Source of the DNA: Gammaproteobacteria bacterium 42_54_T18
Lineage (GTDB): Bacteria > Pseudomonadota > Gammaproteobacteria > Pseudomonadales > Ketobacteraceae
Direction of reading: 5' to 3'
Assembly (NCBI GenBank): GCA_002163245.1
Contig: MAAL01000018.1
Coordinates: 15,694 to 79,693 of the forward strand
DNA length: 64,000 bases
In this document: positions 28,602 through 38,684 of the stretch, in pieces
Layout of the letters: the number at the start of each line of letters is the position of its first letter
Position numbering within the stretch: position 1 is the first letter of the stretch
Translations under genes and position numbers: made by a program
The notes under the pieces: generated by a model
Seen by the model: only the letters and a program-made list of their open reading frames with translations
What the model was told of the DNA's origin: nothing
The model's database searches: none

Positions 28602-29936
28602 ATGCAAGTTTCCGTAGAGACCACTTCTGGTTTAGAGCGCTGTTTAAGCGTTGTTGTTCCTGCTGCAGATATCGATAACTCTGTTGATGCAAAACTAAAA
28701 GAGACGGCGAATAAAGTTCGTATCGATGGTTTTCGACCAGGTAAGGTGCCAGTGCGTGAAGTTAAACGTCGATTTGGCAAGTCAATTCGTGACGAAGTCA
28801 TTGGTGAGGTCGTAAGTCAGAAGTTTTATGAGGCTGTCTCACAAGAAAAGCTGAACCCGGCTGGTATGCCCCATATCGAGCGTGTAAACGATAAAGCGGG
28901 AGAAGACTTCTCCTTCACTGCAACTTTTGAGATATATCCTGAAGTTGAAGTGAGTGGTTTGGACAAAGTTTCCGTTACTCGTCAAACGGCAGAGATTTCT
29001 GACGATGATGTTCAAGTAATGATTGAAAAACTTCGTGAGCAACGTGCTGCTTTTGAAGTTGTAGAAAAAGAAGCGGTTACTGGCGATCAGTTAGTTATTG
29101 ATTTCGACGGAAAGCTTGATGGTGAAAGCTTTGATGGCGGAGCGGCGACAGATTCGGAGTTGCTACTTGGTTCTGGCTCTATGATCCCAGGCTTTGAAGA
29201 TGGACTTGTTGGTGCTAAAGCAGGGGATGAGCGAGTACTTGATCTTGAATTTCCTGCCGATTACCACTCGGAAGATCTTAAAGGCAAAGCGACTCAGTTT
29301 ACTGTAACAGTAAAGTCCGTGTCTGAGAAAAAGTTGCCGGAAGTGGATGAAGAGTTTATTGCTCAATTCAACCCAAAAGAGAATACGATTGAAAGCTTTA
29401 CGATTGAAATTAAAGCGAACATGGAGCGAGAGCTCAAAAATGCCGTTAAGAATAAGGTGAAGCAGCAGGTAATGGATGGTTTGCTGGTTGAGAACACATT
29501 TGATGTTCCCAAGACAATGGTAGATAGTGAAATTGATCGCCAGCGTCAGCAAATGGTTCAGCAGTTCGGTGGTGGTGCACAGTTTGACGCTTCAACATTG
29601 CCTGCAGAGCTTTTTGAAGCACAAGCAACACGTTCAGTTAAGTTGGGTGTATTGCTTGGTGAGTTGATCAAGCAGAAGGATATTTCTGTTGATGCCGACA
29701 TGGTTCGTTCGGCCATCGAAGAAATGGCTCAGCCGTATGAGAATCCAGAGCAAGTTGTTACTTGGTATTATGAAAATGATGAGCAACTGAAGCAAGTTGA
29801 GTCATTGGTTCTTGAAGATCAGGCTATCAACTCAGTTCTTGCTGAAGCAAGCATTACTGATGAAGAAGTTTCTTATGAAGACGCTGTTCGACCTCCTGCT
29901 CAAGAGGCAGAAGAAGAAGCGGATGAAGTAGCTTAA
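28602..29936 (+). CDS. tig: Trigger factor
   Basis: Trigger factor is the ribosome-bound chaperone and prolyl isomerase that meets nascent chains. The 444-aa protein has the ribosome-binding domain with signature GFRPGKVP (near residue 45). An FKBP-type PPIase domain covers about 150-245 (VIDFDGKLDGESFDGG, MIPGFEDGLVGAKAGD), followed by a helical C-terminal domain and an acidic tail. It opens the tig-clpP-clpX-lon-hupB-ppiD block found in most gammaproteobacteria. Confidence 0.98.
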   Translation: MQVSVETTSGLERCLSVVVPAADIDNSVDAKLKETANKVRIDGFRPGKVPVREVKRRFGKSIRDEVIGEVVSQKFYEAVSQEKLNPAGMPHIERVNDKAGEDFSFTATFEIYPEVEVSGLDKVSVTRQTAEISDDDVQVMIEKLREQRAAFEVVEKEAVTGDQLVIDFDGKLDGESFDGGAATDSELLLGSGSMIPGFEDGLVGAKAGDERVLDLEFPADYHSEDLKGKATQFTVTVKSVSEKKLPEVDEEFIAQFNPKENTIESFTIEIKANMERELKNAVKNKVKQQVMDGLLVENTFDVPKTMVDSEIDRQRQQMVQQFGGGAQFDASTLPAELFEAQATRSVKLGVLLGELIKQKDISVDADMVRSAIEEMAQPYENPEQVVTWYYENDEQLKQVESLVLEDQAINSVLAEASITDEEVSYEDAVRPPAQEAEEEADEVA

Positions 29937-29983
29937 GCTCGATTGGCAGTTAAGGGTAGCTAATACCCTTGTTAGTTTAGTTT

Positions 29984-30018
29984 AAAAAATGCGCAGCCTG
30001 GTGGCTGCGCATTTTTTT
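29984..30018 (+). terminator. Intrinsic terminator after tig
   Basis: Arms AAAAAATGCGCAGCC / GGCTGCGCATTTTTT around TGGT, followed by further T. It separates tig from clpP. Confidence 0.9.
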
Positions 30019-30113
30019 TGCCTAAATCAAGGCCAAAAAATGAAATCTCAGGCTATCATTAAGAGCATTGATGCTTAAGTTGGCTAGCCTAACTTATTTT
30101 TTTTAATGAAGGG

Positions 30114-30143
30114 GTTGAAAAGCCCGTTATTAAGACCCATTAC
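30114..30143 (+). promoter_or_regulatory. Candidate sigma-32 (heat-shock) promoter of clpP
   Basis: GTTGAAA at 30114-30120, 14 bases, then ACCCATTA at 30135-30142. The sigma-32 consensus is CTTGAAA, 13-17 bases, CCCCATNT, so most positions match. It lies about 65 bases before the clpP ATG. ClpP is heat-shock controlled in E. coli, which fits. Confidence 0.5.
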
Positions 30144-30208
30144 CTTGGTTTACAAGCACGTATAAGCGTGTGAATGATAACGAGTTTCCAAATTATTAAG
30201 GAACATGT

Positions 30209-30844
30209 ATGTCTGACCGACTATTTAATCACGAAAGTGCACACATTATACAAAATACACTTGTGCCAACGGTTATAGAGCAGACCGCTCGCGGAGAGAG
30301 AGCGTTTGATATCTATTCTCGCCTATTAAAAGAGCGAGTCATTTTTTTGGTCGGACAGGTAGAGGATCATATGGCCAACTTAATCGTTGCCCAAATGCTG
30401 TTCTTGGAATCAGAAAACCCTGATAAAGATATACATTTGTATATCAATTCACCAGGGGGGTCCGTGACTGCAGGTATGTCAATTTACGATACAATGCAGT
30501 TTGTAAAGCCAAATGTTAGTACCATGTGCATTGGCCAGGCAGCAAGTATGGGTTCATTCCTATTAACTGCAGGAGCCAAGGGCAAGCGTTTTTGCTTACC
30601 AAATTCTCGCGTTATGATTCATCAGCCTTTAGGTGGGTTTCAGGGGCAGGCCTCTGATTTTGAAATACATGCTAAAGAGATGTTAGGCATTAAGAAAAAG
30701 CTTAACACTATTTTAGCTGACCATACGGGGCAACCCTTTGAGACAATAGAGAATGATACTGACCGTGATAACTTTATGAGCGCTCAAGAAGCCAAAGAAT
30801 ATGGCCTAATTGATGAAGTGCTTGAAAGTAGAGATACAGAGTAA
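30209..30844 (+). CDS. clpP: ATP-dependent Clp protease proteolytic subunit
   Basis: ClpP forms the tetradecameric serine-protease chamber used by ClpX and ClpA. The 211-aa protein has the catalytic Ser113 in GQAASMGSF and His138 in [10 protein letters not shown], plus the [12 protein letters not shown] oxyanion region. The usual propeptide-like N-terminus is present. It is followed by clpX after 142 bases. Confidence 0.98.
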   Translation: MSDRLFNHESAHIIQNTLVPTVIEQTARGERAFDIYSRLLKERVIFLVGQVEDHMANLIVAQMLFLESENPDKDIHLYINSPGGSVTAGMSIYDTMQFVKPNVSTMCIGQAASMGSFLLTAGAKGKRFCLPNSRVMIHQPLGGFQGQASDFEIHAKEMLGIKKKLNTILADHTGQPFETIENDTDRDNFMSAQEAKEYGLIDEVLESRDTE

Positions 30845-30986
30845 TCAGTGTGTTACAGCCTTTATCTAGATTATTTATAGTTTAAGGTTGTTAGAAAGCT
30901 TGAAAAATTGAAAGAATAAATGCATCTTGATATGTATCAACCGTGTTAATGATGTGCGGCACAAAGAATGTTATGTGAGGTAGAAA

Positions 30987-32291
30987 ATGACAGACGAGCG
31001 AGACGGTAAAGGGGAAGACAACGGGAAGCTTCTCTATTGCTCTTTCTGTGGGAAGAGTCAGCATGAGGTTCGCAAGTTAATTGCGGGGCCATCAGTGTTT
31101 ATCTGTGATGAATGCGTTGATCTGTGTAACGATATTATTCGTGAAGAGGTCCAAGAAGAAGCACCTGAAACGGATAGCGAGAAGCTGCCTTCTCCAATGG
31201 AAATCAAAGGCATCCTTGACGATTATGTTATTGGTCAAGTGCGCGCAAAGAAGGTTCTTTCTGTTGCGGTATACAATCACTACAAGCGATTGCGCTCTGG
31301 TCAGTCAAAGACAACAAAAACTTCTGAGGCTGGAGAGGTTGAGCTAGGTAAGAGTAATATTTTGCTTATTGGTCCTACGGGTAGTGGTAAAACTTTACTT
31401 GCGGAAACTCTTGCTCGCCTTTTGAATGTTCCTTTTACGATTGCTGATGCGACTACCTTGACTGAGGCTGGTTATGTTGGTGAAGACGTAGAGAACATCA
31501 TTCAGAAGTTGCTGCAAAAATGTGACTATGATGTAGATAAGGCTCAAATGGGCATAGTGTACATTGACGAGATCGATAAAATATCTCGAAAGTCGGATAA
31601 CCCATCGATTACCAGAGATGTGTCAGGCGAAGGTGTTCAGCAGGCATTGTTGAAGCTAATAGAAGGAACTGTAGCATCTGTTCCTCCTCAAGGCGGAAGG
31701 AAGCACCCTCAGCAAGAGTTTTTGCAGGTTGATACTTCTAACATACTATTTATATGTGGCGGTGCCTTTGCCGGATTAGATAAGGTTATACGAGATCGTT
31801 CTGAGAAGGGTGGGATTGGTTTCTCTGCAACGGTTAAAAGTAAGGATAATTCTCGTAACATTGGAGAGGCCCTTGCAGAAGTTGAGCCAGAGGATTTAGT
31901 GAAATATGGTCTGATTCCTGAGTTTGTCGGGCGCTTGCCTGTTGTGGCAACACTTGAAGAATTGGATGAGACAGCGCTGATTCAAATCCTTACAGAGCCT
32001 AAGAACTCGTTAACCAAGCAATATGAAAAGCTGTTTGAAATGGAAGATGTAAAGTTGGACTTCCGTACCGATGCTTTGACGGCTGTCGCGAGAAAGGCGA
32101 TGGAAAGAAAAACAGGTGCGCGTGGCCTTCGATCCATTTTGGAATCTGTGTTGCTGGAAACAATGTATCAAGTGCCGTCACTAGAAGGTGTCGCGAAGGT
32201 TGTTGTTGATGCTGCGGTAATAAAAGGGGAATCTGAACCTCTTATGATTTACGAAAATACCGAACAGAAAAAAGCAGCACCTGATGCATAA
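30987..32291 (+). CDS. clpX: Clp protease ATP-binding subunit ClpX
   Basis: ClpX unfolds tagged substrates and feeds them to ClpP. The 434-aa protein has the zinc-binding domain (Cys18, Cys21, Cys40, Cys43), Walker A GPTGSGKT (129-136), Walker [11 protein letters not shown], and the sensor-2 motif GARGLRSI. ClpP- and substrate-contacting segments of the family are in place. Its own terminator follows directly. Confidence 0.98.
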   Translation: MTDERDGKGEDNGKLLYCSFCGKSQHEVRKLIAGPSVFICDECVDLCNDIIREEVQEEAPETDSEKLPSPMEIKGILDDYVIGQVRAKKVLSVAVYNHYKRLRSGQSKTTKTSEAGEVELGKSNILLIGPTGSGKTLLAETLARLLNVPFTIADATTLTEAGYVGEDVENIIQKLLQKCDYDVDKAQMGIVYIDEIDKISRKSDNPSITRDVSGEGVQQALLKLIEGTVASVPPQGGRKHPQQEFLQVDTSNILFICGGAFAGLDKVIRDRSEKGGIGFSATVKSKDNSRNIGEALAEVEPEDLVKYGLIPEFVGRLPVVATLEELDETALIQILTEPKNSLTKQYEKLFEMEDVKLDFRTDALTAVARKAMERKTGARGLRSILESVLLETMYQVPSLEGVAKVVVDAAVIKGESEPLMIYENTEQKKAAPDA

Positions 32292-32293
32292 GT

Positions 32294-32328
32294 AATTAAA
32301 AAAGGGCCTGAAAGGCCCTTTTTTAATT
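32294..32328 (+). terminator. Intrinsic terminator after clpX
   Basis: Perfect arms AATTAAAAAAGGGCC / GGCCCTTTTTTAATT around TGAAA, starting two bases after the clpX stop. Symmetric and strong. Confidence 0.92.
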
Positions 32329-32488
32329 AAGGACCGATTTGCAGGTTGCTCGATAGATTTAATATTGCGGGAGCGTACAATGATAATTGGTTTACCAACA
32401 TTGATTGCAACGTAAGCAATATTGTTTTATTCATTCGAATTGATGCGTGTGACAGCTGTACGTTATGCGTAAACGTTAGGTAATATCT

Positions 32489-34900
32489 ATGCAAGACTCT
32501 ATGGCTACTTCTCAAAATATGCCGTTGTTACCACTTCGCGATGTTGTGGTTTACCCCCACATGGTTATCCCGCTTTTTGTAGGTAGAGAAAAATCAATCA
32601 AAGCGTTAGAAGTTGCCATGGCTGATGATAAGCAGATACTGCTTGTTGCTCAGGTTAATGCTACTGACGATGACCCTGTATCGAAAGATATGTATACCAT
32701 AGGTACCGTTGCAACAATATTGCAGCTGCTCAAATTGCCAGATGGTACTGTGAAGGTGCTTGTAGAGGGGGCATACCGAGCAGAAGTGGATGTCGCAACA
32801 TTAAAAGACGGGTTTCTGGCTGCAGATGTAACTGAGGTGGTCCTGCCGGAAGTTACCGTCAGGGAAACAGAGGTTCTTGTCCGCTCATTGCTATCTCAGT
32901 TTGAGCAATATGTGAAGTTGAGCAAGAAAGTACCACCTGAAATTCTAACTTCAGTGACGAGTATTGAAGAGCCTGGTCGGCTGGCGGATACTATTGCTGC
33001 TCACCTCACGTTGAAAATAGACGAGAAGCAGCGAGTGCTGGAAATGTTTGAGTTGCGAGAGCGTATTGAGCATTTAATGGCCCTTATGGAGTCCGAAATT
33101 GATTTGTTTCAAGTTGAAAAACGTATACGTGGCCGTGTAAAGAAGCAGATGGAAAAAAGCCAGAGAGAGTATTATCTCAATGAGCAAATGAAAGCTATTC
33201 AGAAAGAGCTAGGCGACATGGAAGAAGGCGCCAGCGAAATGGATGGTTTTGAGTCAAAAATTGAAAAAGCAGGGATGACCAGCGAAGCCAAAGAAAAGGC
33301 AACTGCAGAGCTCAATAAGCTAAAAATGATGTCGCCAATGTCAGCAGAGGCGACGGTAGTTCGTAGTTACTTAGACTGGATTGTTAACCTGCCTTGGCAA
33401 AAGAAGAGCAAGGTTCGGCATGATCTGGCGCGTGCTCAAAAAATTCTGAACGAAGATCACTTTGGCCTTGATGAGGTTAAAGATCGAATATTGGAATATC
33501 TAGCGGTTCAATCTCGGGTCAAAAAGATAAAGGGGCCAGTGCTGTGTTTGGTAGGGCCTCCTGGCGTGGGTAAAACTTCGTTAGGTCAGTCTATCGCCAA
33601 AGCCACAAACAGGAAGTATGTGCGTATGGCATTAGGTGGCGTGCGGGATGAGGCTGAGATTCGAGGGCATCGGAGAACGTATATTGGTTCTATGCCTGGT
33701 AAGTTGGTTCAAAAGATTTCAAAGGTAGGTGTTAAGAACCCTCTCTTTTTGTTAGATGAAATTGATAAAATGGGCGTAGATATGCGTGGTGACCCTGCCT
33801 CTGCATTATTAGAAGTGCTCGACCCTGAACAAAACAATACGTTTAACGATCATTACTTAGAAGTTGATTATGATTTATCAGACGTTATGTTTGTTTGCAC
33901 ATCAAACTCTATGAATATCCCAGCACCATTGTTAGATAGAATGGAAATCATACGTATACCAGGGTATACGGAAGATGAAAAAGCAAATATAGCCCAGCAA
34001 TATTTGATACCTAAGCAGCTGAAAAACAATGGTCTTAAAACAGGTGAATTAGCATTTGAAGAAGATGCCCTCTTGCAGCTTATTCGATTGTATACAAAAG
34101 AGGCTGGTGTTCGTGGGTTAGAAAGAGAGATTGCGAAAGTTTGTCGAAAGCATGTTAAGAAAAATGTGTTGGCAAAAACTCACGACAGTGTGGTTATTGC
34201 CGAAGCTGATATCGAAGAATATAGTGGTGTTCAAAAATTCAGCTATGGTGAAAAAGAAGAAGAGGATCGTGTTGGTCAGGTCACCGGTTTGGCGTGGACG
34301 TCTGTGGGTGGTGAATTATTGACCATCGAGGCTGCAGCTGTACCTGGTAAAGGGCGACAGATTAAAACAGGATCCCTCGGTGATGTTATGCAGGAGTCGA
34401 TTCAGGCTGCGTATACCGTAGTTCGTAGCAGGGCAAATAAGCTAGGGATCAAAAAAGACTACCTAGAGACGCATGATGTACATATTCATGTGCCAGAGGG
34501 TGCTACTCCTAAAGATGGTCCAAGTGCCGGAATAGGAATGTGTACGGCACTTGTGTCGGTTTTTTCAGGCATACCTGTAAAGGCTAATGTAGCGATGACG
34601 GGGGAGATTACACTCCGTGGTCAGGTTCTGCCTATTGGTGGTTTAAAAGAAAAGCTGTTGGCTGCACATCGAGGTGGAATTACGACTATTATCATTCCTG
34701 CTGAAAATGAGCGTGATCTTAAAGAAATTGCTGAGAATATTAAAAGTGATTTAACCATCCATTGTGTAAAATGGATTGACGATGTGTTGGAGTTGGCATT
34801 GACACGTTTGCCTGATCCTTTGCCTGAGGAAAAATTTGAAAGTGTCGTATCTAAGGAAGATTCTGATGAAAAAACTCAGGGGCGAGTAAGTACACACTAA
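32489..34900 (+). CDS. lon: Lon endopeptidase (La)
   Basis: Lon is the ATP-dependent protease for misfolded and regulatory proteins. The 803-aa protein has the N-terminal LON domain ([19 protein letters not shown]), a coiled-coil middle, and the AAA+ module with Walker A GPPGVGKT (356-363). The protease domain carries catalytic Ser679 ([10 protein letters not shown]) and Lys722 (GGLKEKLL), the same numbering as E. coli Lon. ATG 32489 has AGG nine bases upstream, and ATG 32501 would shorten it by four residues. No sigma-32 promoter stood out in its 160-base upstream region. Confidence 0.98.
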   Translation: MQDSMATSQNMPLLPLRDVVVYPHMVIPLFVGREKSIKALEVAMADDKQILLVAQVNATDDDPVSKDMYTIGTVATILQLLKLPDGTVKVLVEGAYRAEVDVATLKDGFLAADVTEVVLPEVTVRETEVLVRSLLSQFEQYVKLSKKVPPEILTSVTSIEEPGRLADTIAAHLTLKIDEKQRVLEMFELRERIEHLMALMESEIDLFQVEKRIRGRVKKQMEKSQREYYLNEQMKAIQKELGDMEEGASEMDGFESKIEKAGMTSEAKEKATAELNKLKMMSPMSAEATVVRSYLDWIVNLPWQKKSKVRHDLARAQKILNEDHFGLDEVKDRILEYLAVQSRVKKIKGPVLCLVGPPGVGKTSLGQSIAKATNRKYVRMALGGVRDEAEIRGHRRTYIGSMPGKLVQKISKVGVKNPLFLLDEIDKMGVDMRGDPASALLEVLDPEQNNTFNDHYLEVDYDLSDVMFVCTSNSMNIPAPLLDRMEIIRIPGYTEDEKANIAQQYLIPKQLKNNGLKTGELAFEEDALLQLIRLYTKEAGVRGLEREIAKVCRKHVKKNVLAKTHDSVVIAEADIEEYSGVQKFSYGEKEEEDRVGQVTGLAWTSVGGELLTIEAAAVPGKGRQIKTGSLGDVMQESIQAAYTVVRSRANKLGIKKDYLETHDVHIHVPEGATPKDGPSAGIGMCTALVSVFSGIPVKANVAMTGEITLRGQVLPIGGLKEKLLAAHRGGITTIIIPAENERDLKEIAENIKSDLTIHCVKWIDDVLELALTRLPDPLPEEKFESVVSKEDSDEKTQGRVSTH

Positions 34901-34925
34901 AAACTCTAAGTAAATGATTTAGTTG

Positions 34926-34961
34926 AAAGCATTACCAATTTTCTAGGTAATGCTTTTTTTT
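34926..34961 (+). terminator. Intrinsic terminator after lon
   Basis: Eleven-base arms AAAGCATTACC / GGTAATGCTTT with a 9-base loop, running into eight T. Confidence 0.9.
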
Positions 34962-35054
34962 GTCTAAAAAAAACAATTTAATGAGTTTTTATTGCTAGAA
35001 ATTTTACAAAAAGGCCTTGAAAAAAAATAAATGTTTATTGGTAATACTGTTCGC

Positions 35055-35084
35055 TTGACAGTGCGTTTTCTAAGTTGGTATAAA
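35055..35084 (+). promoter_or_regulatory. Sigma-70 promoter of hupB
   Basis: A perfect TTGACA (35055-35060), an 18-base spacer and TATAAA (35079-35084). About 110 bases lie between it and the hupB start, giving a leader with no ORF. Confidence 0.8.
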
Positions 35085-35194
35085 GTGGCTCCTCTATTCG
35101 GGGTGGGCGTAAAGGCCCGAAAATAAACGGTTCTAAAGATTTCAACCAAATCCTATGGGTGTAATCAGTAGACAAAAATTAAAAGGGGAATTTT

Positions 35195-35473
35195 GTGAAT
35201 AAATCAGAATTAATCGATGCAGTTGCCGCTTCAGCGGACATTCCTAAAGCTCAAGCAGGTAGAGCACTAGATGCAGTTTTGGAATCTGTAACTGGCGCAC
35301 TGTCAAAAGGCGAACAGGTTGTCTTGGTCGGCTTCGGTACGTTTTCTGTTAAAGACCGTGCTGCACGTACAGGTCGTAACCCTCAGACTGGTGATCCTAT
35401 CGATATCCCAGCAGCAACTATTCCTGCTTTTAAAGCTGGGAAAGCGCTTAAAGATGCAGTAAACAATAAGTAA
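35195..35473 (+). CDS. hupB: DNA-binding protein HU-beta
   Basis: HU is a small dimeric nucleoid protein that bends DNA without sequence preference. The 92-aa protein has the HU/IHF signature [20 protein letters not shown] on the DNA-binding arm and starts [11 protein letters not shown]. The GTG start is preceded by AAAAGGGG. Position after lon and before ppiD is the standard hupB place. tRNA-Asp follows after only 30 bases with no terminator between. Confidence 0.97.
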   Translation: MNKSELIDAVAASADIPKAQAGRALDAVLESVTGALSKGEQVVLVGFGTFSVKDRAARTGRNPQTGDPIDIPAATIPAFKAGKALKDAVNNK

Positions 35474-35503
35474 GTTTCTGGTTTGTAGGTACGTTGGATT
35501 AAA

Positions 35504-35580
35504 GGAGCGGTAGTTCAGTTGGTTAGAATACCGGCCTGTCACGCCGGTGGTCGCGGGTTCGAGTCCCGTCCGCTCCGCCA
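35504..35580 (+). tRNA. tRNA-Asp(GTC)
   Basis: 77 bases with encoded CCA. Acceptor GGAGCGG pairs with CCGCTCC. The anticodon arm is CCGGC-CTGTCAC-GCCGG with GTC at 35538-35540, and the T loop is GTTCGAGTC. It has no visible promoter of its own and probably comes off the hupB transcript. Confidence 0.97.
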
Positions 35581-35619
35581 ATTCACCGAAACGAGAACAA
35601 AAGCTTTTAAAGTCAAAAG

Positions 35620-35650
35620 AAAAAAGCGTATCATCGGATACGCTTTTTTT
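35620..35650 (+). terminator. Intrinsic terminator after hupB-tRNA-Asp
   Basis: Arms AAAAAAGCGTATC / GATACGCTTTTTT around ATCG, ending in nine T. It lies 40 bases after tRNA-Asp and before ppiD. Confidence 0.9.
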
Positions 35651-35752
35651 TTGGCTTGTAGGCCGCTATATCAAAGGCTTAGAGCAACACAAATAATAAG
35701 TTAATAAAAAATATTAACATTCTGAATTTTAGTCAGTTAAGAGAGATAAACT

Positions 35753-37645
35753 ATGCAGGGTTTTAGAGATCTGCTCAAGGGATGGTTCGGTAAAGTACTT
35801 TTAACGATTTTTATTTTACCTTTCGCATTTTTTGGCATCCAGGGGTTATTTCAAACGGGTGGCAGAAGTGATGCTTCCATTATCGTGGATGGTGAAGAAA
35901 TAACCAACACTCAGATTGAAAGATCTATCGAGCAACAGCGACAAAATCTTGCGCAACGAATGGGCGGAGGCATAGATCCTTCTGTACTTAGTTCTGATTT
36001 ATTGCGACCTGGCGTAGAAGAAACTCTAATTCAAAAGAGTTTGTTAAAAACAGCAATTGGTGCTGAGGGGTTATATCTACCTCAAGAAGCGGTTGCTTCC
36101 TATGTTCGTGCTATGCCAATGTTTCAAGACGATGCTACCGGAGAGTTTTCTCAGGTTAAATTAGAACGTGTTCTTGTTCAGGTGGGTTATAGCGGCACTC
36201 GATTTTTTGAAGAAATATCTCAAAGCTTATTAATTGAGCAATTACAAAAGGGTGTTTCGGCGACGGCATTTGTCACTCAAAAAGAGCTAGAGGCACTGGT
36301 TGTGCTTGATGGCCAGAAACGAAACGTTGCAATAGTGACACTTTCATCAAAGAGTTATGAGGATAAGCTAGAACTAACCGATGAAGATGTACAAGCTTAT
36401 TATGTGGCTCATACAGATCAGTATCAAACACAAGAAAAGGTCAAAGTGTCTTTTGTAAACATAACAGCAGACCACTTTTTGTCTGAGGACCTAGAGATAG
36501 CCGAAGCTGATATTCGAGAACGTTTTGATAGTGAAATCGAAGATTTGAAAAAGAAAGAGCGTCGTCGAGCTTCACATATTTTGATTGAAATTAATGATGA
36601 TCAGTCAGAAGAGCAGGCTTTGGTTAAAATTAAAGAGGCTAAAGCTAAGCTTGATAGTGGTGAAGAGTTTGATTCCGTTGCTCAAGTACTTTCAGAAGAT
36701 ATAGCAACCTCAAAGGCGGGTGGCGATCTTGGTTTTTCTGCAAGAGGGATTTATGACGCACCTTTTGATGATGCGCTTTTCGCTTTAGAGAAGGCGCAGG
36801 TATCAGACATCGTACGCACTGAATTTGGTTACCATATCGTTAAATTGGTAGATATTGAGACCCCAGACCTTCCTGAATTTACTGCTGAATCAGGCCGTAT
36901 TTCGAAGGAACTCAAAGCTGATAAGGCTGAAGAGGAATTGGCGGTTGCTGTTGATGAGCTAAACCGATTGGCATTTGAGTCGGGTGATCTCTCTGAGATC
37001 AGTGAGAAGTTCAATATTACTGTTCAAACATCAGGTTGGGTTCAGAAAGCAGGTGGTCCAGGATTGTTTGCTGATCGTTCGTTAGCTAAAGCCGCTTTCG
37101 CAGAATCAGTGCTTCAAGATCAAAATAATAGCGAGGTAATTGAAACTGAAAAGAATGGCCTTGTTGTATTGAGATTAGCTGAACATGAAGGTGCTAGAGT
37201 CTTGGAACTTGAGGAAGTTAAAGGAAGGGTTGTAGCAGCGCTGAAAAAACAAAAGTCTATTGAAAAGGCCAAGTCTGATGCAAGTGCAATTGTTAAGAGC
37301 ATTGAAGACGAAAAGTCATCTAATGACATTGAGAGCGAGTACGCGGTTGAGTGGAAAGTAACTGATGCCGTTACTCGACAGAATAGCGAGCTTGATCGTG
37401 CTGTGGTTAGCAAGATTTTTGAGTTGCCTAAACCTGAAGCTGATAAGAAGACAACTTCATCAGTACAGTTATCAAATGGTGATTGGGTAGTTATTGTGTT
37501 GTCAGGGGTTTCAGACGGTGAATATAAACTGTCGGATAAAGAAGCTTTTCAGATGGGCTCGGTAGTTGCGGGTCGTTTTGGGCAGAGCGACTTTCAGGGA
37601 TATCTTGGAACGTTGAAAGAAAATGCTCAAATAACCAGAAACTGA
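35753..37645 (+). CDS. ppiD: Periplasmic folding chaperone/isomerase PpiD
   Basis: PpiD is an inner-membrane-anchored chaperone near the Sec translocon that meets exported proteins. The 630-aa protein has a short cytoplasmic start, a membrane helix at about residues 13-35 (VLLTIFILPFAFFGI), and a SurA-N-like chaperone region. A parvulin domain covers about 270-365 (RRASHILIEI, GGDLGFSARG, FGYHIVKLV), followed by a C-terminal helical region. In E. coli the parvulin domain is inactive. It is the last gene of the quality-control block. Confidence 0.95.
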   Translation: MQGFRDLLKGWFGKVLLTIFILPFAFFGIQGLFQTGGRSDASIIVDGEEITNTQIERSIEQQRQNLAQRMGGGIDPSVLSSDLLRPGVEETLIQKSLLKTAIGAEGLYLPQEAVASYVRAMPMFQDDATGEFSQVKLERVLVQVGYSGTRFFEEISQSLLIEQLQKGVSATAFVTQKELEALVVLDGQKRNVAIVTLSSKSYEDKLELTDEDVQAYYVAHTDQYQTQEKVKVSFVNITADHFLSEDLEIAEADIRERFDSEIEDLKKKERRRASHILIEINDDQSEEQALVKIKEAKAKLDSGEEFDSVAQVLSEDIATSKAGGDLGFSARGIYDAPFDDALFALEKAQVSDIVRTEFGYHIVKLVDIETPDLPEFTAESGRISKELKADKAEEELAVAVDELNRLAFESGDLSEISEKFNITVQTSGWVQKAGGPGLFADRSLAKAAFAESVLQDQNNSEVIETEKNGLVVLRLAEHEGARVLELEEVKGRVVAALKKQKSIEKAKSDASAIVKSIEDEKSSNDIESEYAVEWKVTDAVTRQNSELDRAVVSKIFELPKPEADKKTTSSVQLSNGDWVVIVLSGVSDGEYKLSDKEAFQMGSVVAGRFGQSDFQGYLGTLKENAQITRN

Positions 37646-37655
37646 TTCATGGATT

Positions 37656-37707
37656 AACACCAGATAATAAAAAACCCTCTATCGAGGGTTTTTTATTATC
37701 TGGTGTT
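37656..37707. terminator. Bidirectional terminator between ppiD and fabI
   Basis: A perfect 24-bp inverted repeat with a 4-base TATC loop. The core is AAAAAACCCTC / GAGGGTTTTTT flanked by ATAAT/ATTAT and CACCAG/CTGGTG. With A and T tracts on both sides it can terminate both convergent transcripts. Confidence 0.92.
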
Positions 37708-37720
37708 TTGTTTGTCTATT

Positions 37721-38512
37721 TTAGCTCTTTTCAGGGTTTCCCATGCTAACGGTATTGATGCCACCATCAACGTAAGTGATTTCAGCACTGATACCGCTGG
37801 CTAAGTCAGAGCATAAAAACGCTGCAACATTACCAACTTCTTCGATGGTTACATTTCTTCGTAATGGAGTTTGTGCTTCATTGAAACTTAACATTTTACG
37901 GAAATCTTTGATTCCCGATGCTGCAAGCGTTCTAATTGGTCCTGCAGAGATAGCATTCACACGAATACCTTCTGGGCCAAGGCTTGATGCCATGTAGCGT
38001 ACGTTGGCTTCTAAGCTCGCTTTTGCTAACCCCATGGTGTTGTAGTTAGGGATTACGCGCTCTGCACCTAGGTAGGATAGGGTGAGTAGTGCGCCATTGG
38101 TACCTTGCATCATTTTTCTTCCGTATTTTGCAAGAGCTACAAAACTATAGGAGCTGATATCATGAGCAATCTTGAATCCTTCACGAGTAGTGGCATTTAC
38201 GTAATCACCGTCTAGTTCGTGTGCTGGAGCGTAGCCTACGGAATGGACAATACCGTCAAGACTATCCCAATGTTCATTCAATGAGGTGAAAACAGCTTCG
38301 ATTTCATCATCTAACGCTACGTCACAAGGGAAACATAGGCTTGTGTTCCACTCTTTACCAAACTTTTCTACTCGACCCTTTAGCTTATCATTTTGGTAAG
38401 TAAGCGCGATTTCAGCACCTTCTCTATGCATTGCCTCAGCGATGCCATAAGCGATTGAGCGTTTGCTAGCAACGCCTACAATTAATATTTTCTTTCCTGC
38501 TAGAAATCCCAT
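37721..38512 (-). CDS. fabI: NADH-dependent enoyl-ACP reductase FabI
   Basis: FabI performs the last reduction of each fatty acid elongation cycle. The 263-aa SDR-like enzyme has the modified nucleotide loop [13 protein letters not shown]. Its active-site pair is Tyr157 and Lys164 (YNTMGLAK), with Tyr147 in SYLGAERV, i.e. the Tyr-x6-Lys pattern of FabI. Position next to ppiD is common in this group. This is the triclosan-target family. Confidence 0.97.
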   Translation of the reverse strand: MGFLAGKKILIVGVASKRSIAYGIAEAMHREGAEIALTYQNDKLKGRVEKFGKEWNTSLCFPCDVALDDEIEAVFTSLNEHWDSLDGIVHSVGYAPAHELDGDYVNATTREGFKIAHDISSYSFVALAKYGRKMMQGTNGALLTLSYLGAERVIPNYNTMGLAKASLEANVRYMASSLGPEGIRVNAISAGPIRTLAASGIKDFRKMLSFNEAQTPLRRNVTIEEVGNVAAFLCSDLASGISAEITYVDGGINTVSMGNPEKS

Positions 38513-38684
38513 AATGCTACTCTTTTGAATGAATAAGTTTAAACAGATGAATTCGAGAGGCTATATTGTTGATTGGAAATCGACCATGTAATGGCAATTG
38601 TTATCAGGCAATAGTAGTCCGGCAATTATAATGCTGAAGTGTGAATCAAAGTGTCCCTCGGGGGAAGCCCCGTTTAATCCTTTG

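Noticed and set aside
28423-28617. 64-codon plus-strand ORF
   Set aside because: It runs through tRNA-His and the following hairpin, and its reading frame is an artefact of the tRNA sequence.
30899-30930. Sigma-32 promoter for clpX (CTTGAAA at 30899)
   Set aside because: No convincing CCCCAT-like -10 element at the right distance.
35303-35581. 92-codon minus-strand ORF over hupB and tRNA-Asp
   Set aside because: It is antisense to a secure gene and a tRNA and has no ribosome site.
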